From Mya arenaria (taxonomy: Eukaryota; Mollusca; Bivalvia; Myida; Myidae), in NCBI RefSeq assembly GCF_026914265.1, contig NC_069136.1, forward strand, positions 57,225,492 through 57,289,491: a stretch of 64,000 bases of DNA, given 5' to 3'. Shown piece after piece: positions 47,211 through 58,015 of this stretch (position 1 is the stretch's first letter; the number at the start of each line of letters is the position of its first letter). Position numbers and translations under genes: made by a program. The notes under the pieces were generated by a model. That model was not told the DNA's origin, made no database searches, and saw only the letters and a list, made by a program, of their open reading frames with translations.

Positions 47211-47389
47211 AGGTTTCAATTCTTGCTCGACGACGTCTCATATGATTCCAACGAAGCAGACTTCGCTGACGGTGACATTAAGGCTTTCACAAAAGTCCGA
47301 CTGTTTGTTTTTTTAAATATCCGAGGTAAAAAATGGCACCATGTGTAGAATTCAATATACACTTTTCACAAGTGTTTCTGTGAGTTTGG

Positions 47390-47465
47390 TTAGTGGTCAT
47401 CAAGCCGGACAAATGGGGGTTTCCGGGCACTCCGGTTTCCCCCACAATACAAGTCCATGCTCACA
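47390..47465 (-). mobile_element. Short dispersed element with conserved core (SINE-like), copy 2
   Basis: Reads on the minus strand GGGAAACCGGAGTGCCCGG...AAACCCCCATTTGTCCGGCTTG...AACCAAACTCACA. It is the inverse of 30165-30235 with about 80-85% identity. Confidence 0.45.
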
Positions 47466-47967
47466 CACAGCCTCGCGCAAACGAGAGTTACTTAAGAAAA
47501 GTTTTCATAACTTTCTATTCAATCGTTGTTTAATACATAATGTTTAAACAAAGATTTTCTAAATACTTGAAGTAGGTATTGTTTAAGACTGAGGTCGCCA
47601 ATAATATATTGCGAAATCTCGAAATCAAGTATCGCTATGTTACGCTTTTCTATTAAAATTGACAATTATCTTAGAACAACAGTTTTATACATTTGGTTTT
47701 CAGCTATAATCAAACTTCTTATAAGAAATTGCTTCTTTACAAAAATAACTCAACTTAAGGTCTGCTTTCATATTTTTTTCATTGTCAAGTACATTTTAAC
47801 GTCAAAATGCAGTTTAATACCATTTTATACCATTCTTGCTTTTGTACCTATCAAACATGAAGACATTATTAAATTATATCTTTTTTACCCTAAAAGCTGC
47901 ACATGTAATTCAAAAACGTGTAAATATGAAAATTACAAGATAGAGATTAAGAAAATAAACACTCAAC

Positions 47968-48034
47968 CTGTGTATAAAATTAACATAACAAGTCCAATGG
48001 CCAACATAAATATCCAACATTGTCTCCTTCCCAT
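47968..48034 (-). CDS. Sulfotransferase first coding exon: cytosolic tail and membrane anchor
   Basis: The ATG at 48034-48032 encodes MGRRQCWIFMLAIGLVMLIL then YT: a four-residue basic cytosolic tail followed by a single hydrophobic segment, a textbook type II Golgi anchor. The exon ends one base into a codon at ACAG|GTTGAG, matching the phase-1 acceptor of the stem exon. Together the three exons (67, 83 and 1143 bases) form an exact multiple of three with no stop. The donor is not a perfect consensus, so the join is inferred. Confidence 0.6.
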
Positions 48035-48690
48035 AGTTTTCTCTTTTTTAAACTACCTACATATACTATAAATGAAAACGTTTACAAATTTTACAATATC
48101 TATATCGGAAAATCGCCATTTTGCCTCCGGCCATTTTTACAACTGGTTTTAATATGGTTCACAAAACATATTGAGCACGTGACAATCGCAACAACTCGGC
48201 CATTTCCGGCAATCTTCGGGATAAATCTAGTTAATTGGCTACAAGAATACGAGAATGTGATTTTGCCGCCGGCGATTTACTCAATTATCCGGCCTACGAT
48301 AAGTAAACCGATTCAATAACGTAACCAATGTACCGAAATAAATAATTTATATTCGTGTCTCAATTAAGCCTTTTGGAAACTTGAAATAAGATTAAAATTA
48401 ATTCAGAGACAGCTTGATTTTTTCGCCAGATGTAAATAAAAATGTCACTTGACGGTTGTAAACATACCACGCGTTTTAGAAATGGGCGAAGCCATGTTGT
48501 CTTACTTTAACAAAAAAACCCAATATTATTTCTGACGTCATCTGTTGGATAATTGGCGAGGTGTTCCGATTGGAGCGCGTTGTTGCCGTAAATGCCGGGC
48601 ATGGAAAGTGTGTGACCAAACTGCGATCGGTTGTTTTCGTGAAATGATATTTACAAGAACGTTAAAATCACGAGCTGCGAAATAATGCCC
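48035..48690. other. 5' flank of the sulfotransferase gene
   Basis: Probably contains the promoter or 5'UTR on the minus strand. Includes a CpG-richer patch at 48470-48620 with GTGACGTCA-like and GCGCG elements. A 99-codon plus ORF is not credible. Confidence 0.35.
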
Positions 48691-50746
48691 AAGTATGCTT
48701 GAAAATTGAAAAATCCGGCGATCATTTGGACTCTGCAACATCTATTTCAACTTATCATGGACACTAGCATAATACCAAGAGTGTGGCGGAAAGCAATTAT
48801 ATGCCCTATCATGAAAGACCCTGCTTCGGACCCTCGTATTTCAATGAACTATCGCGGGATAAGCTTATCATCGTGTATAAGTAAGCTGTATACGTCGTTT
48901 GTGAACAGAAGGCTTACCACATACCTAGAAAGCAATGACATACTTGCTGATGAACAAAATGGCTTCTGTCGTGATCGGTCATGTGAAGATAATGTATTCA
49001 CACTGAATAGCATCATAAAGAACAATAAGCAGGTGTTTACAGCATATATTGACCTTCGCCGTTGTTTTGATTATATCGACAGAGATATGCTATTGTATAA
49101 ACTCATACTAAACAAAATAGACGGGAAACTATATAACTCCATAAAGAATATATACGCAAGTTCAATGTCAACCATACGCATCAACGATAAATTAACAGAC
49201 TGGTTCGACTGTGTTACTGGCGTGAAACAGGGGTGTAATTTGTCGCCAACATTGTTCGCCGTGTTCGCAAACGACCTTGTACAGGAGGTGAATGACCTTG
49301 ACCTTGGGACACAAGTGGCTGATCACAAACTCTCTATGATGATGTATACGATATAGCGCTCATGAGTAACACAGCAGAAAAACTACAAACTATGCTGGAC
49401 ACGGTGCATAGCTGGTGTAAGCGCTGGAGGGTTTTAATTTATTGCAACAAGTCAAAGTGCATGCAGTTTCGTCAAGGCAGATCACAAAAAAAGCGATGTC
49501 GTATTTAAAATTGGTGAAAATATTAATGAAACTGTCGATCGATACAAGTATCTAGGGGTCATATTTCACGAGAAAAGTGACCTTTTCTACAATTGTGATG
49601 CGTTAGTTAAGGTCGCAGGTCGTGCGCTGGGCGGTGCATCACTTGAAAGACCTTGGTTTTAAAACATACGAAAAGCTCTATAACTCGTGCGTCATTCCAA
49701 CCATGGATTATTGTTCATCGATATGGGGCTACAAAAAGTACCAGCCTATCGACAACGTCCAACATAGGGCCATGAGATATTTCCTTGGTGTTCACCGCTT
49801 CACGCCGATACTTGCCATGGTCGGTGACACCGGTTGGCTCCCAAGTATGTACCGGCGCTGGCACTCTGTGTTCAGATTCTGGAACAGGCTTGTGCTAATG
49901 AATGACACGCGACTTACCAAAAAAGTGTTTAACGCTGATTACAACAATCGTATGCATAGGAATAATTGGACAAAAAAAATAAAGGAAATATTCTATGCAG
50001 TGGGATTTTCAAATACGTTTGACAATAAATCGGCTGTGAATTTACCCCAGGCAAAATACTTGATACATTCCCATTATGCAGATATGGAAGAGAGAAATCG
50101 GGCACGCCCCCAAACTACGAACATATAGACTCTTCAAAACGTCATTTAGATTAGAGGAATACATAAGTCTTAGCCTGAAAAAGAATGAAAGATCATTACG
50201 ATGTCAATTTAGAACTGGAAGTTTGCCATTGAGAGTGGAAACTGGACGTTATATTGGTGAACCACTGGATCTGAGAATATGCAGATTATGCCAGCAAAAT
50301 CTCATTGAGGACGAGAAACATTTTCTTTTTGAATACAATCGTTACAGTGATCTACGTTTGTTACACCTGAACGAAATAATTTCACGTCAACTAGTCGACC
50401 ATGATATAGACAGTAAATTATCCATTCTAATGTCCTCATACCCTAGGAAACTATCCAAATAAATTGTAAATGCCTACCTGAAAAGACGAACTATTATGTA
50501 CTCTTAACGCGATATTTGATCATTTTCTATCGCATCTGGAACTCACATTGTATCTGTAATACCAACTTTGTTATGTTACTAGTCAATTTATGTTAAATTC
50601 CTTATGTTACTTACATTAAACTTTAGATATGGTGACCTATAGACCCAGCGGGTCGGGTGCAAATGTTTGTATATATGTTATTACTACTTTTTTTGAATTG
50701 CACATGTCACAATAATAAACGATTTACTTACTTACTTACTTACTTA
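48690..50746 (+). pseudogene. LINE (non-LTR retrotransposon), 5'-truncated, RT nearly complete but broken
   Basis: Frame 48706-49356 holds the RT fingers and palm: VWRKAIICPIMK, MNYRGISLSSC, AYIDLRRCFDYIDRDML (motif A), GVKQGCNLSPTLFAVFANDL (motif B). At the catalytic motif the frame is lost: the expected YADD is disrupted around 49335-49355, and the sequence goes on in another frame as DIALMSN. Thumb and connection follow in 49622-50128 (YNSCVIPTMDYCSSIWGYKK), and a C-terminal finger (CRLCQQNLIEDEKHFLFEYN) in 50076-50462 after a further shift. The 3'UTR ends in a (TTAC)n tail at 50722-50746. No endonuclease, so 5'-truncated. It is inactive. CR1/jockey-like by motif style. Confidence 0.85.
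50722..50746 (+). repeat. (TTAC)n tail of the LINE
   Basis: Five to six TTAC/ACTT units at the 3' end of the LINE, a common 3' terminal repeat type in such elements. Confidence 0.85.
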
Positions 50747-50826
50747 TATACATGTACTTACAATATTGAGGTACCGACTAAGATAAAAGTAAATATAAAA
50801 AATGATAAAAATGTAAAGGTTGCTTG

Positions 50827-51122
50827 GAAACAACAACAACAGCTACCACAAAACAACAGCAACAATCACCACAGAAACAACAACAATTTTGACAGTAATT
50901 TTAACAACAACCACAAAAATAACTGCAACAATAACTACAACAGCAGCTACCACAATAACTACATCAATAACTACAACAGCAGCTACAACAATAACTGCAA
51001 CAATAACTACAACAGCAGCTACAACAATAACTTCAACAACAACTACATCAATAACTACATCGATAACTTCAACAACAACAACAACAGCAACAACAACGAC
51101 TACAATAACAACAAAAACAAAT
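50827..51122. repeat. AAC/ACT-rich compound microsatellite
   Basis: A long run of AACAACAAC, AACTACAACAGCAGCTAC and AATAACTAC units. The 156- and 115-codon plus ORFs (Asn-rich, Thr-rich) are translations of this repeat. Confidence 0.93.
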
Positions 51123-52036
51123 CATAGCTGGGTAGAGGTTGACGTCATTGCATTGGCCATGTTTTAATGAGTGCAGCTGCATTGACTTTCTACATGTATG
51201 AACTTTTATGTGTGCATTTCTCAAGCATCTGTATACTCAGTATTGTTGTTCTATATCGCACGGAATTCTAAACTTATTGAGTGTTTAGCAAAAGGTACGT
51301 ATAGCAACGCAAAAAATGTAAAATAAGAACTACAAAGTACTATCAAGCAGTAACCATGGTTTATGCAAATCTGTGGCTCGTTAGGCAGTGCACGGCATTG
51401 AAATCTAAAGCAATCCAAATTTGGATTTGAACTATGCGTGTTAGAGGGACTCGCCTATGTGTTTGTAAAAATGCACTTTTTTTGTGGATTAAAAGCCTGG
51501 GGAAAATGCTGCTAAACATGAGCGAGTACCTTTAAAGCTGTAGCATATTCACCAGACCAATTGGCTTTCGCCAACTAAGTTGTTTCGGAACTCCATATGA
51601 TTCATGCACTTACTTATAATAAGATAGTATACATCAATAGTCAAACATAATCATATATAACTTTCCCAATCATATTTTAAAATGGCAAGTATTGCTTGCA
51701 CTTCCTTGTTTAAGGGAATGGACTGAACGTTCATTTAATACATGCATTATAGTAGAATATAATTTGAAGGAGCATGATACCAATAGGAGCCTTAATCATA
51801 ATGAAACATGAACTTTTTGTGTTCTAATTACGATAACCTCGAATTTGAAAACTGTTATAACCTAAATGTGTCAGTGTTTTTAAAGCACAACAGTACAGCT
51901 TAACAGCATAGAAACATTTCATGGGCACATTGGTTTGTGTTGTGGACGTATAACATGTAAGTTGAGCGAGCTTAAGCCAATCTGTGGGCCCACAAATAGT
52001 GTTTAATTAGGCAAGTTATATTTGTTTGCATTTATT
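51123..52036. other. Noncoding spacer with a short family F element
   Basis: Aside from the element at 51447-51534 there is no supportable feature. Confidence 0.4.
51447..51534. mobile_element. Very short TIR element related to family F
   Basis: Left AGGGACTCGCCTATG and right CATGAGCGAGTACCTTT are imperfect inverses and match the 15-bp ends of the 495-bp element at 10582-11076. Internally deleted to about 88 bp. Confidence 0.6.
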
Positions 52037-52039
52037 TTA

Positions 52040-52125
52040 GGGATGGCAACGAGTACCCGAGTACTCGATCCATTATATATATAAAAAAATCGAGTACTCG
52101 AGTAGTATACACGGGTATACGAAAA
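52040..52125. mobile_element. Palindromic CGAGTACTCG cluster, possible transposon end
   Basis: AGGGATGGCAACGAGTACCCGAGTACTCG is followed by TCGAGTACTCGAGTAG. The CGAGTACTCG palindrome appears twice around an AT spacer. I recall AGGGATG...CGAGTACTCG ends from hAT-like nonautonomous elements, but only one end is evident here. Confidence 0.4.
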
Positions 52126-52438
52126 AAATAGATCTTTCGCGTTTCCAAGCCGACAATTAACGGCCCGTCTAATCCCCGCGGTGTTCACAATTGACCCTAT
52201 TTAATAAATTTATTTGACAGTTGTAGTGAGAGTTGCAAACTATCAACAAAGGGCCCTAATTTGCAAATAACAATGATGTCAATTAGCGAAGTTTTGATAG
52301 CGGTTCATCTCCTACAGAATTGAATTGTTTACCAATTTGTGTGTTTTCACTTTTCACCAATAATTGAAGTTGACGAGCGAATTAGTAACGACCGTTATGT
52401 GCATTGATTCTGTTCTGTTCATTGATTCCAACTCAACT
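52126..52438. other. Noncoding spacer
   Basis: No gene supported. Confidence 0.35.
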
Positions 52439-55400
52439 CAACTCAAACAACGTTTATTCTCTCATACCATAAACTATGGCAAATGAGGTATATAACATGA
52501 ACATAAATGACATGGCGGCAGATACATGTTTAAATTTAGAATATGATACCCAACATGGGTATCGGAGAGTCATGAATTTAAACACACACAAACATACACA
52601 CATTACATATATTTTTTGAATGTGTATTCCTGCAATTTCTAACAAAAAGACACTTGTGGATTAAAGTACTATACTTTCTATTCCTATATGCATTCATTTG
52701 TATCGTATCACATACACATAGACGTAACTCGTTGATTAAATCACGATACAAATAAGCTGTACATTTAGTATATGCTAAGGTGTACATTTACAATTAAAAG
52801 AATAATACAACCATATCAATTTTCTGTAATTGAAAATCAGTATAGTTAAAAATGACACAAAATTACAACCAACCAGCTATCTAATCTTTGAAAAAATAGT
52901 AGTTATCAATCTAAACAAATTTGTTTGCATTTGCTTGTTGCTTGAATTCATTAATACTTCTAACTTATATGTATTAGGGTGTCTATAGAAGTATGGTTTG
53001 AGAAACTGTTTCCGTTCGTCATTAAAAAGGTTACATTCAAACAAATAGTGAAATTCATCACCTACTTTATTAACACAATGATTGCATACTCGTTCATTTA
53101 GTGGTATTCTTAGCCAGTTGCCAGTTTCAATAGGCATACTGTGATTTCTTGTTCTAAATTTTATAAATGAAAATAATTGCTTGTGTGGCGTTTTACTAAG
53201 ATATTTTTCAAGGCCAAATTCTTTTTTGAAAATTCTGTAAAAAATACTATTACTTGCATTTGCTATATTCGACGCCCAGTCATTTAAAAATAGATCATTT
53301 AACTAAGCCATAAGTTATTCAGACCGCATTTTATAAGGATCGTTTTAATGAAGTATACCCAAGGAAATTTTTTCTTTAAAATGATATCATCTAAAGGCGA
53401 TGCTATATTGTATATTACTCTATATATCAGGGATGAGAGCTTGTCATGAGTGTTATTGTTAGGAAAAAGTAATCTCCCCCAAAATGCTATACTTTTTTCT
53501 TCTATATTAATCGATAAAGGTTTCATTCCTGTTTCGCCGTATATCATGTAGTTTGGCGTTGAGCGTTTCAATTTGAGTATATATTTTAAATATTTAAGTT
53601 CAACTCTTTCCAATATTTCATTGATTCCAAAACCCCAGATTTCTGAACCATATAGCAAAATAGGTTAGATTGTTTTATCAAAAAGTTCTATTCTAAGGTC
53701 AATGGGTAAAGATAAACGATTGGAATTTCGGATCAGACTATACATTGCTCGGGTGGCCTGAGCAGCTATATGCTTTTTGCAGCTAGCAAATGAACCGGTT
53801 CTACTAAAATAGATCCCGAGGTATTTATATTCATTAACAACCTCTAGAGTGTTATCTTTGAATTTAGAATTATATAACTTTTGTCGGCCTTTACTGAAAA
53901 CAACTATATTTGATTTTGTTGTGTTGACTGTTAATTTCCATATATCACAGTAGTTGGAGTATGTGTTTAGAGCGTTTTGTAACCCGTTTTCAGTTTCTGA
54001 CATGATTATTGTATCATCGGCATACAGCAGTATAAATAGTTTTAGAAAAGTGTGCATACTGTCATTATGAGCATTATCTTGAATGTCAACACCATCATTT
54101 ATTATATTTTGAGCAAAATACGAGTGTAAATCGTTTAGAAATAGTAAAAAAAGAAGCGGAGAAAGATTTTCACCCTGGCGGACACCAATATTACTTGGGA
54201 AGAAGTTTGAACATTCTGAGTTGTTCGATACGCATGACTTAATATTTTTATACATATTCTGAATCAATTTCAGACATTTTCCATTTATATTTGTATTAAT
54301 CATTTTTTGCCACAGCCCAGATCTCCAGACTGTATCAAATGCTTGTTTCAAGTCTATAAATGCACAAAATAATTTCTTTTTTTCTATTATGTAAGTTCTG
54401 TATTAAGTTATTCAATATAAACATGTTGTCCGTAGTGGAATAACCTTTTCTAAAACCGGCCTGACTACGATCAATAAGGTTATTAGATTCAACGTATTTA
54501 TCAATTCGGTTATTCAGTATGCAAGTAAACAATTTACCAAGGCAACTTAACAATGTAATTGGTCGATAATTTTCTGGACGGCTAGGGTCTCCTTTATTCT
54601 TATATATAGGATTAATAATACCAGTTGTCCAACACAAGGGAATAATTCCTTTGTCCAGAATTAAATTGAATAATTTAACATATATATCCTTAAATATGTT
54701 AAATGTGCTTTTGACATGTTCATTTTTTACTTGATCAATCCCACACGCTTTATTATTTTTTAATGTTTTAATTGCTTTTTCAATCTCGTCAGCAGTAATT
54801 CTTAAATTTATTTCTTCATTGATTTCATTATTCGCCATAGTTTCTTCATTTAGTGAATCTATCTCTTGCGAAAAATTTACAGTTTTGAAAAAATCATGAA
54901 GATCAGAAAGACTGGCGTCGTTTTTACTTTTAGATTTATTACCTAAACATTTCCAGTATTTGCGCGGATCTTTGTTCTTCAAGTTTCGCAAGTTTCTTAT
55001 ATTTTCGTTTTTGTCTCTATTTTTAAATACGGTCATTGTGGACTTGTATATTTTACTTTTGCTTTTTAGATTTTCCTTGTTTTCTATATTTCTACGTAGT
55101 TTATACATATATTTAGCCCGATGAAAATCCCTGCGAGCTTTTTTACATTTATTTCCAAACCATTTTGGAACCTTCGTAGTATTCTGATCGTTTGATTTAT
55201 TTCAGTCTATATATCCAAATGTACTTTCACATGATGATTTGAATACGGTATTTATAGACTCTACTATGTCATCTGCTATTTGTTGAGTAAACACGTTTGT
55301 TTCAGAACAACGTATGAGACGTTCAAGTATAATTGAGACTTCATGTTGATCAACATTTTCGACGAAATTATTACATTTTTTATTTTCCCATTGTTTCAGT

Positions 55401-55708
55401 TTGTCTCCCTTGCATACAGCATTATGTATGTCATTGTCTATTTTAAAAGTGTAACTTAAACTAACTGGAGTGTGTGCATCAGATAGCATTGGACAAAAGT
55501 CCATAACATTAAGACAATTTATGTACTTAAATAAGCTAGCGCTACACATAAAATAATCAACAGTACTAACTCCCTTACAGGTTGGTTTACCTAATATATC
55601 AACATTTGTACGGCCATTCATGATATAAATATTATTTAACAATAGAAAATCGATAAGCCTACATCCATATTCCTGAATGGGCGTATTTTGTGCAATGATT
55701 ATCATAAT
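52439..55708 (-). pseudogene. LINE (non-LTR retrotransposon), minus strand, 3.3 kb, several frameshifts
   Basis: Reading from 55708 leftward: the C-terminal half of an APE-type endonuclease (TVDYFMCSAS, then SDAHTPVSL, the catalytic SDxH motif) at 55705-55202; RT N-terminal part at 55108-54335 (NKACGIDQVKNEHV, NYRPITLLSCLGKLF, AGFRKGYSTTDN); RT core at 54351-53665 (KQAFDTVWR, GVRQGENLSPLLFLLFLNDL, LLYADDTIIMSE with an intact YADD); then LYGSEIWGFG at 53658-53299, and the C-terminal finger CNHCVNKVGDEFHYLFEC at 53137-52877. The 3' end is a short AACTC-repeat tail at 52431-52449. Frameshifts near 54340, 53660 and 55150 kill it. Same clade as the LINE at 58016-62636. Confidence 0.85.
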
Positions 55709-56025
55709 TAATTGGAGGATATCACAATTATGGAAAAATGAATATTAATGAGGAAAACAACAATAATTCAGTATGAAATAGTATTTCTTAGAGTAAACAA
55801 CAAAACAATTTATAAATAATTTTCGTTTGTTGTAATTCTGAATGTTGTTCATTATTGAGTGTAGTCTCGATCATCTAGACGCTCGAATATCACCCGAGTT
55901 TTACTTTCCATTTATATTGTAGTACACATATACGTATAAAATGAAATGAAAACGACAAATTAAAAGCATAAAACAATATTTATTTTTTATTTTATTGATA
56001 AGGTACAGAATGACACTCTTATTTA
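55709..56025. other. Noncoding spacer between divergent LINE units
   Basis: AT-rich. At 55998-56030 the two ends of TIR family B appear fused (TGACACTCTTATTTAAAGATG). Confidence 0.35.
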
Positions 56026-56039
56026 AAGATGAAAGAGGT

Positions 56040-56085
56040 ATAACGCGCATGCGTGTAAAATGGCGGTTGGAAAATTCGAGCAGTG
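56040..56085 (+). promoter_or_regulatory. Possible internal promoter: NRF1-like and YY1-like motifs
   Basis: ACGCGCATGCGTG resembles an NRF1 site and AAAATGGCGGTTGG a YY1 site. YY1-like sites often mark the 5' end of LINEs and TATA-less genes. They sit just upstream of the ORF1 frame. Inference from motif only. Confidence 0.35.
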
Positions 56086-56138
56086 ATAAAAAATGGATTT
56101 CTTTATTGTTTTATGAAGGATATAATTATTTAAACTAA

Positions 56139-56940
56139 ATGAAGTGTATCTCTATGGACTTATTAAGCACTTTTAATGACAAGGAAACGAAAAAATCAAA
56201 AGCTTCGCCAGGAGAACAACGACAAGAGACTCCAAGTAAAAGGCGGGAACAAAAACGAAAACAAACAATGGACATTATCAATAATAAAAGCAATGACAAA
56301 GGTCAGGGTAGTAACAGTGGTATTACAAATAGCCAATATCAACTACCGCAGACCCCACAGGCACAGTATTGCAGCCCGGGTTACATGTACCCATAAATAC
56401 AAGAAATACAAAGCATGGATAGAAAGATCAATGATCTTGAGAGCATGGTGCGTGACATCGAGCGGTCACAAATTTGACAGCCAAACCTTATCCGAAATAA
56501 GTAAACAACATAAAGACTTAAATACACTGAAATCTGAGATATTAGATCTAAAATGCCGCAGTATGCGTGACAATTTATTGTTCCACAAAATTCCTGAGGA
56601 AAAAGATGAAATCTGCGAGCAAAAGATACTACAGTTTATTCAAGAAAAGCTTAAAATAGACAATGCAATAGAAGTAATACATCTGCAGACAGCGCATCGG
56701 ATCGGTCCCTACCAAGGCGATAAGACCCGGCCGATTGTGGCCAAGTTCTCCGACTTCCCTGATCGTGAGAAAGTTCGTCGGGCGGCGAAGGAACTAAAAC
56801 AGTACGGGATCTCGGAACAGTTTCCTAAGCAGGTTGTGGAGCAGCGCCGGAAACAGGTTCCCATCATGCTCCAGGCCCGGAGTAGTGTTAGGCAGAAGAA
56901 GTGTGACAAAAGATATATTCATACTATGTATGTGTGACAT
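56139..56940 (+). pseudogene. LINE ORF1 protein (coiled coil plus RRM-like region), frameshifted
   Basis: The first frame (56139-56396) encodes a Lys/Arg/Gln-rich N-terminus ending YCSPGYMYP. A second frame then encodes IQEIQSMDRKINDLESMV, a coiled-coil heptad. A third (within 56176-56937) encodes LNTLKSEILDLKCRSMRDNLL, then AHRIG, RPIVAKFSDFPDREKV and VEQRRKQVPIMLQAR, the order seen in Transposase_22/L1-type ORF1 proteins, which bind RNA as a trimer. Two frameshifts mean no intact product. It is oriented like the LINE RT downstream, but the endonuclease expected between them is missing. Confidence 0.7.
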
Positions 56941-57007
56941 CTTTAATAATATACTAAAAATAGAGTAAATCAAGTTCAAATGTATAAATAATAGAACTAT
57001 GTTCCAG

Positions 57008-57142
57008 ATGATGTTATTAGTCCAACATATGTCTTTGGTAATGAGTTTCCGTGCATATTATGTTCTAAGGAAGTAAGGCCGCGACAGCATGCTGTGAAAT
57101 GTGATACCTGCCATCGCTGGCAACACCGCATTTGCGGAACAG
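57008..57142 (+). CDS. PHD-type zinc-finger exon
   Basis: Frame with acceptor TATGTTCCAG and donor CAG|GTAAGA. It encodes CILCSKEVRPRQ then HAVKCDTCHRWQHRICGTG, a Cys4-His-Cys arrangement with a Trp two residues before the final His, the signature of a PHD finger. The exon is phase 1 at both ends, so it can be skipped or shuffled. It joins in phase to 57793-57858. The WQHRICGTGIS pattern is what I recall from PHD regions of transposase-like proteins common in mollusc genomes; a CR1-type ORF1 PHD is the alternative. No long ORF shows it; it was found by motif. Confidence 0.6.
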
Positions 57143-57792
57143 GTAAGACTTTGAGATAATACATATTGTAAAACCTGATGGACAATTGATGAGGATTTTA
57201 TTTTTTAAGTAAGCTAAGTACTTGTATATTGGAAGTAAGTATATTGCAGTAAAAGGTTTACTATAAAAGCTTTAACGGTATACGTCGTTTATGAATTGCC
57301 AATATATGTATAGCTGAATAGGTATGTTGCGTTCAATTTTAGTTTTTAAGTAAGCTAAGTACTTGTATATTGGAATTAAGAATATTGCAGTAAAAGGCTT
57401 AATAAGCAGGCTTTTACGGTATACCTCGTTTATAAATTGCCAATATATGTATAGCTGAACAAGTATATTGCGTTACCCAATGTATTTTTGAACCATGTAA
57501 AAAATCACTATTCACTTCAATGTAGATATATCATAAAAAGACGTATGTATAATGTAGAGAAATATTACAATTCCTGTATTTGGTATTGTTTATTGGGTGT
57601 TTATTTTAAGTCCCTATGACATGTATGCCATAGGGACCATTGACACGCATTTCACACATTTCAGTAAAGGTGTTAATATTTGACTGTATGGTATATGGTC
57701 ACCTTGGAGATATGTGGTAAGTTATACACAAAACAACATGTTTAAGAAAATTTTGATAATGTATTTTAATCTCGCGAAAATGTTTTATTCAG
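57143..57792 (+). other. Intron between PHD exons, with internal tandem duplication
   Basis: Bounded by GTAAGA and TTTATTCAG. It contains a duplicated unit of about 141 bp (57202-57342 and 57343-57480): TAAGTAAGCTAAGTACTTG...TTGCCAATATATGTATAGCTGAA. Confidence 0.6.
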
Positions 57793-57858
57793 GAATTTCC
57801 CTTGCTACGTATCTGGAGGCAGCAAAGAATGAAGCGAAAAACTCCATAAGTTTTGCAG
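57793..57858 (+). CDS. Second exon of the PHD-type gene
   Basis: 66 bp, phase 1 to phase 1, acceptor TTTTATTCAG and donor CAG|GTAAAA. The joined product continues the finger as GISLATYLEAAKNEAKNSIS then FAG, the alpha-helical extension typical after WQHRxCGTG. The minus-strand ORF (57785-58084) is a shadow. Confidence 0.5.
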
Positions 57859-57867
57859 GTAAAACAG

Positions 57868-58015
57868 ACATCGCGTGAAACCGGCCGGCAATGACGATTG
57901 CGGAAGAAGTTCTTCTCGTGCCCCAGACGACGTGGCACGTCCAAAGAAATCTTTGTTGAAGCGGGCTGCCAACCGTGTATCTCCAACGCCAGTCTTTTAT
58001 TTCCAAGACGGAAAA
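57868..58015 (+). pseudogene. Probable further coding fragment of the PHD-type gene
   Basis: An open plus-strand stretch reads VKPAGNDDCGRSSSRAPDDV then ARPKKSLLKRAANRVSPTPV and FYFQDGKVK before a stop at 58021. A basic/acidic Ser/Pro-rich linker suits a region after a PHD finger. It is out of frame with the preceding exon, so either an intervening intron is tiny or misread, or the gene is broken. The LINE RT sequence begins immediately afterwards. Confidence 0.4.

Larger units (their letters stand above)
45660..47967 (-). other. Sulfotransferase intron 1
   Basis: A 2.3-kb phase-1 intron, donor GTTGAG at 47967, acceptor CTGCAG at 45660. It harbours family B, family E and SINE-like repeats and a 60-bp tandem array. 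ORFs of 60-144 codons inside are unrecognised. Confidence 0.55.

Noticed and set aside
47637..48071. 144-codon plus ORF
   Set aside because: AT-rich, unrecognised, and antisense to the sulfotransferase anchor exon and intron.
50657..51167. Asn-rich and Thr-rich ORFs
   Set aside because: Translations of the AAC/ACT microsatellite.
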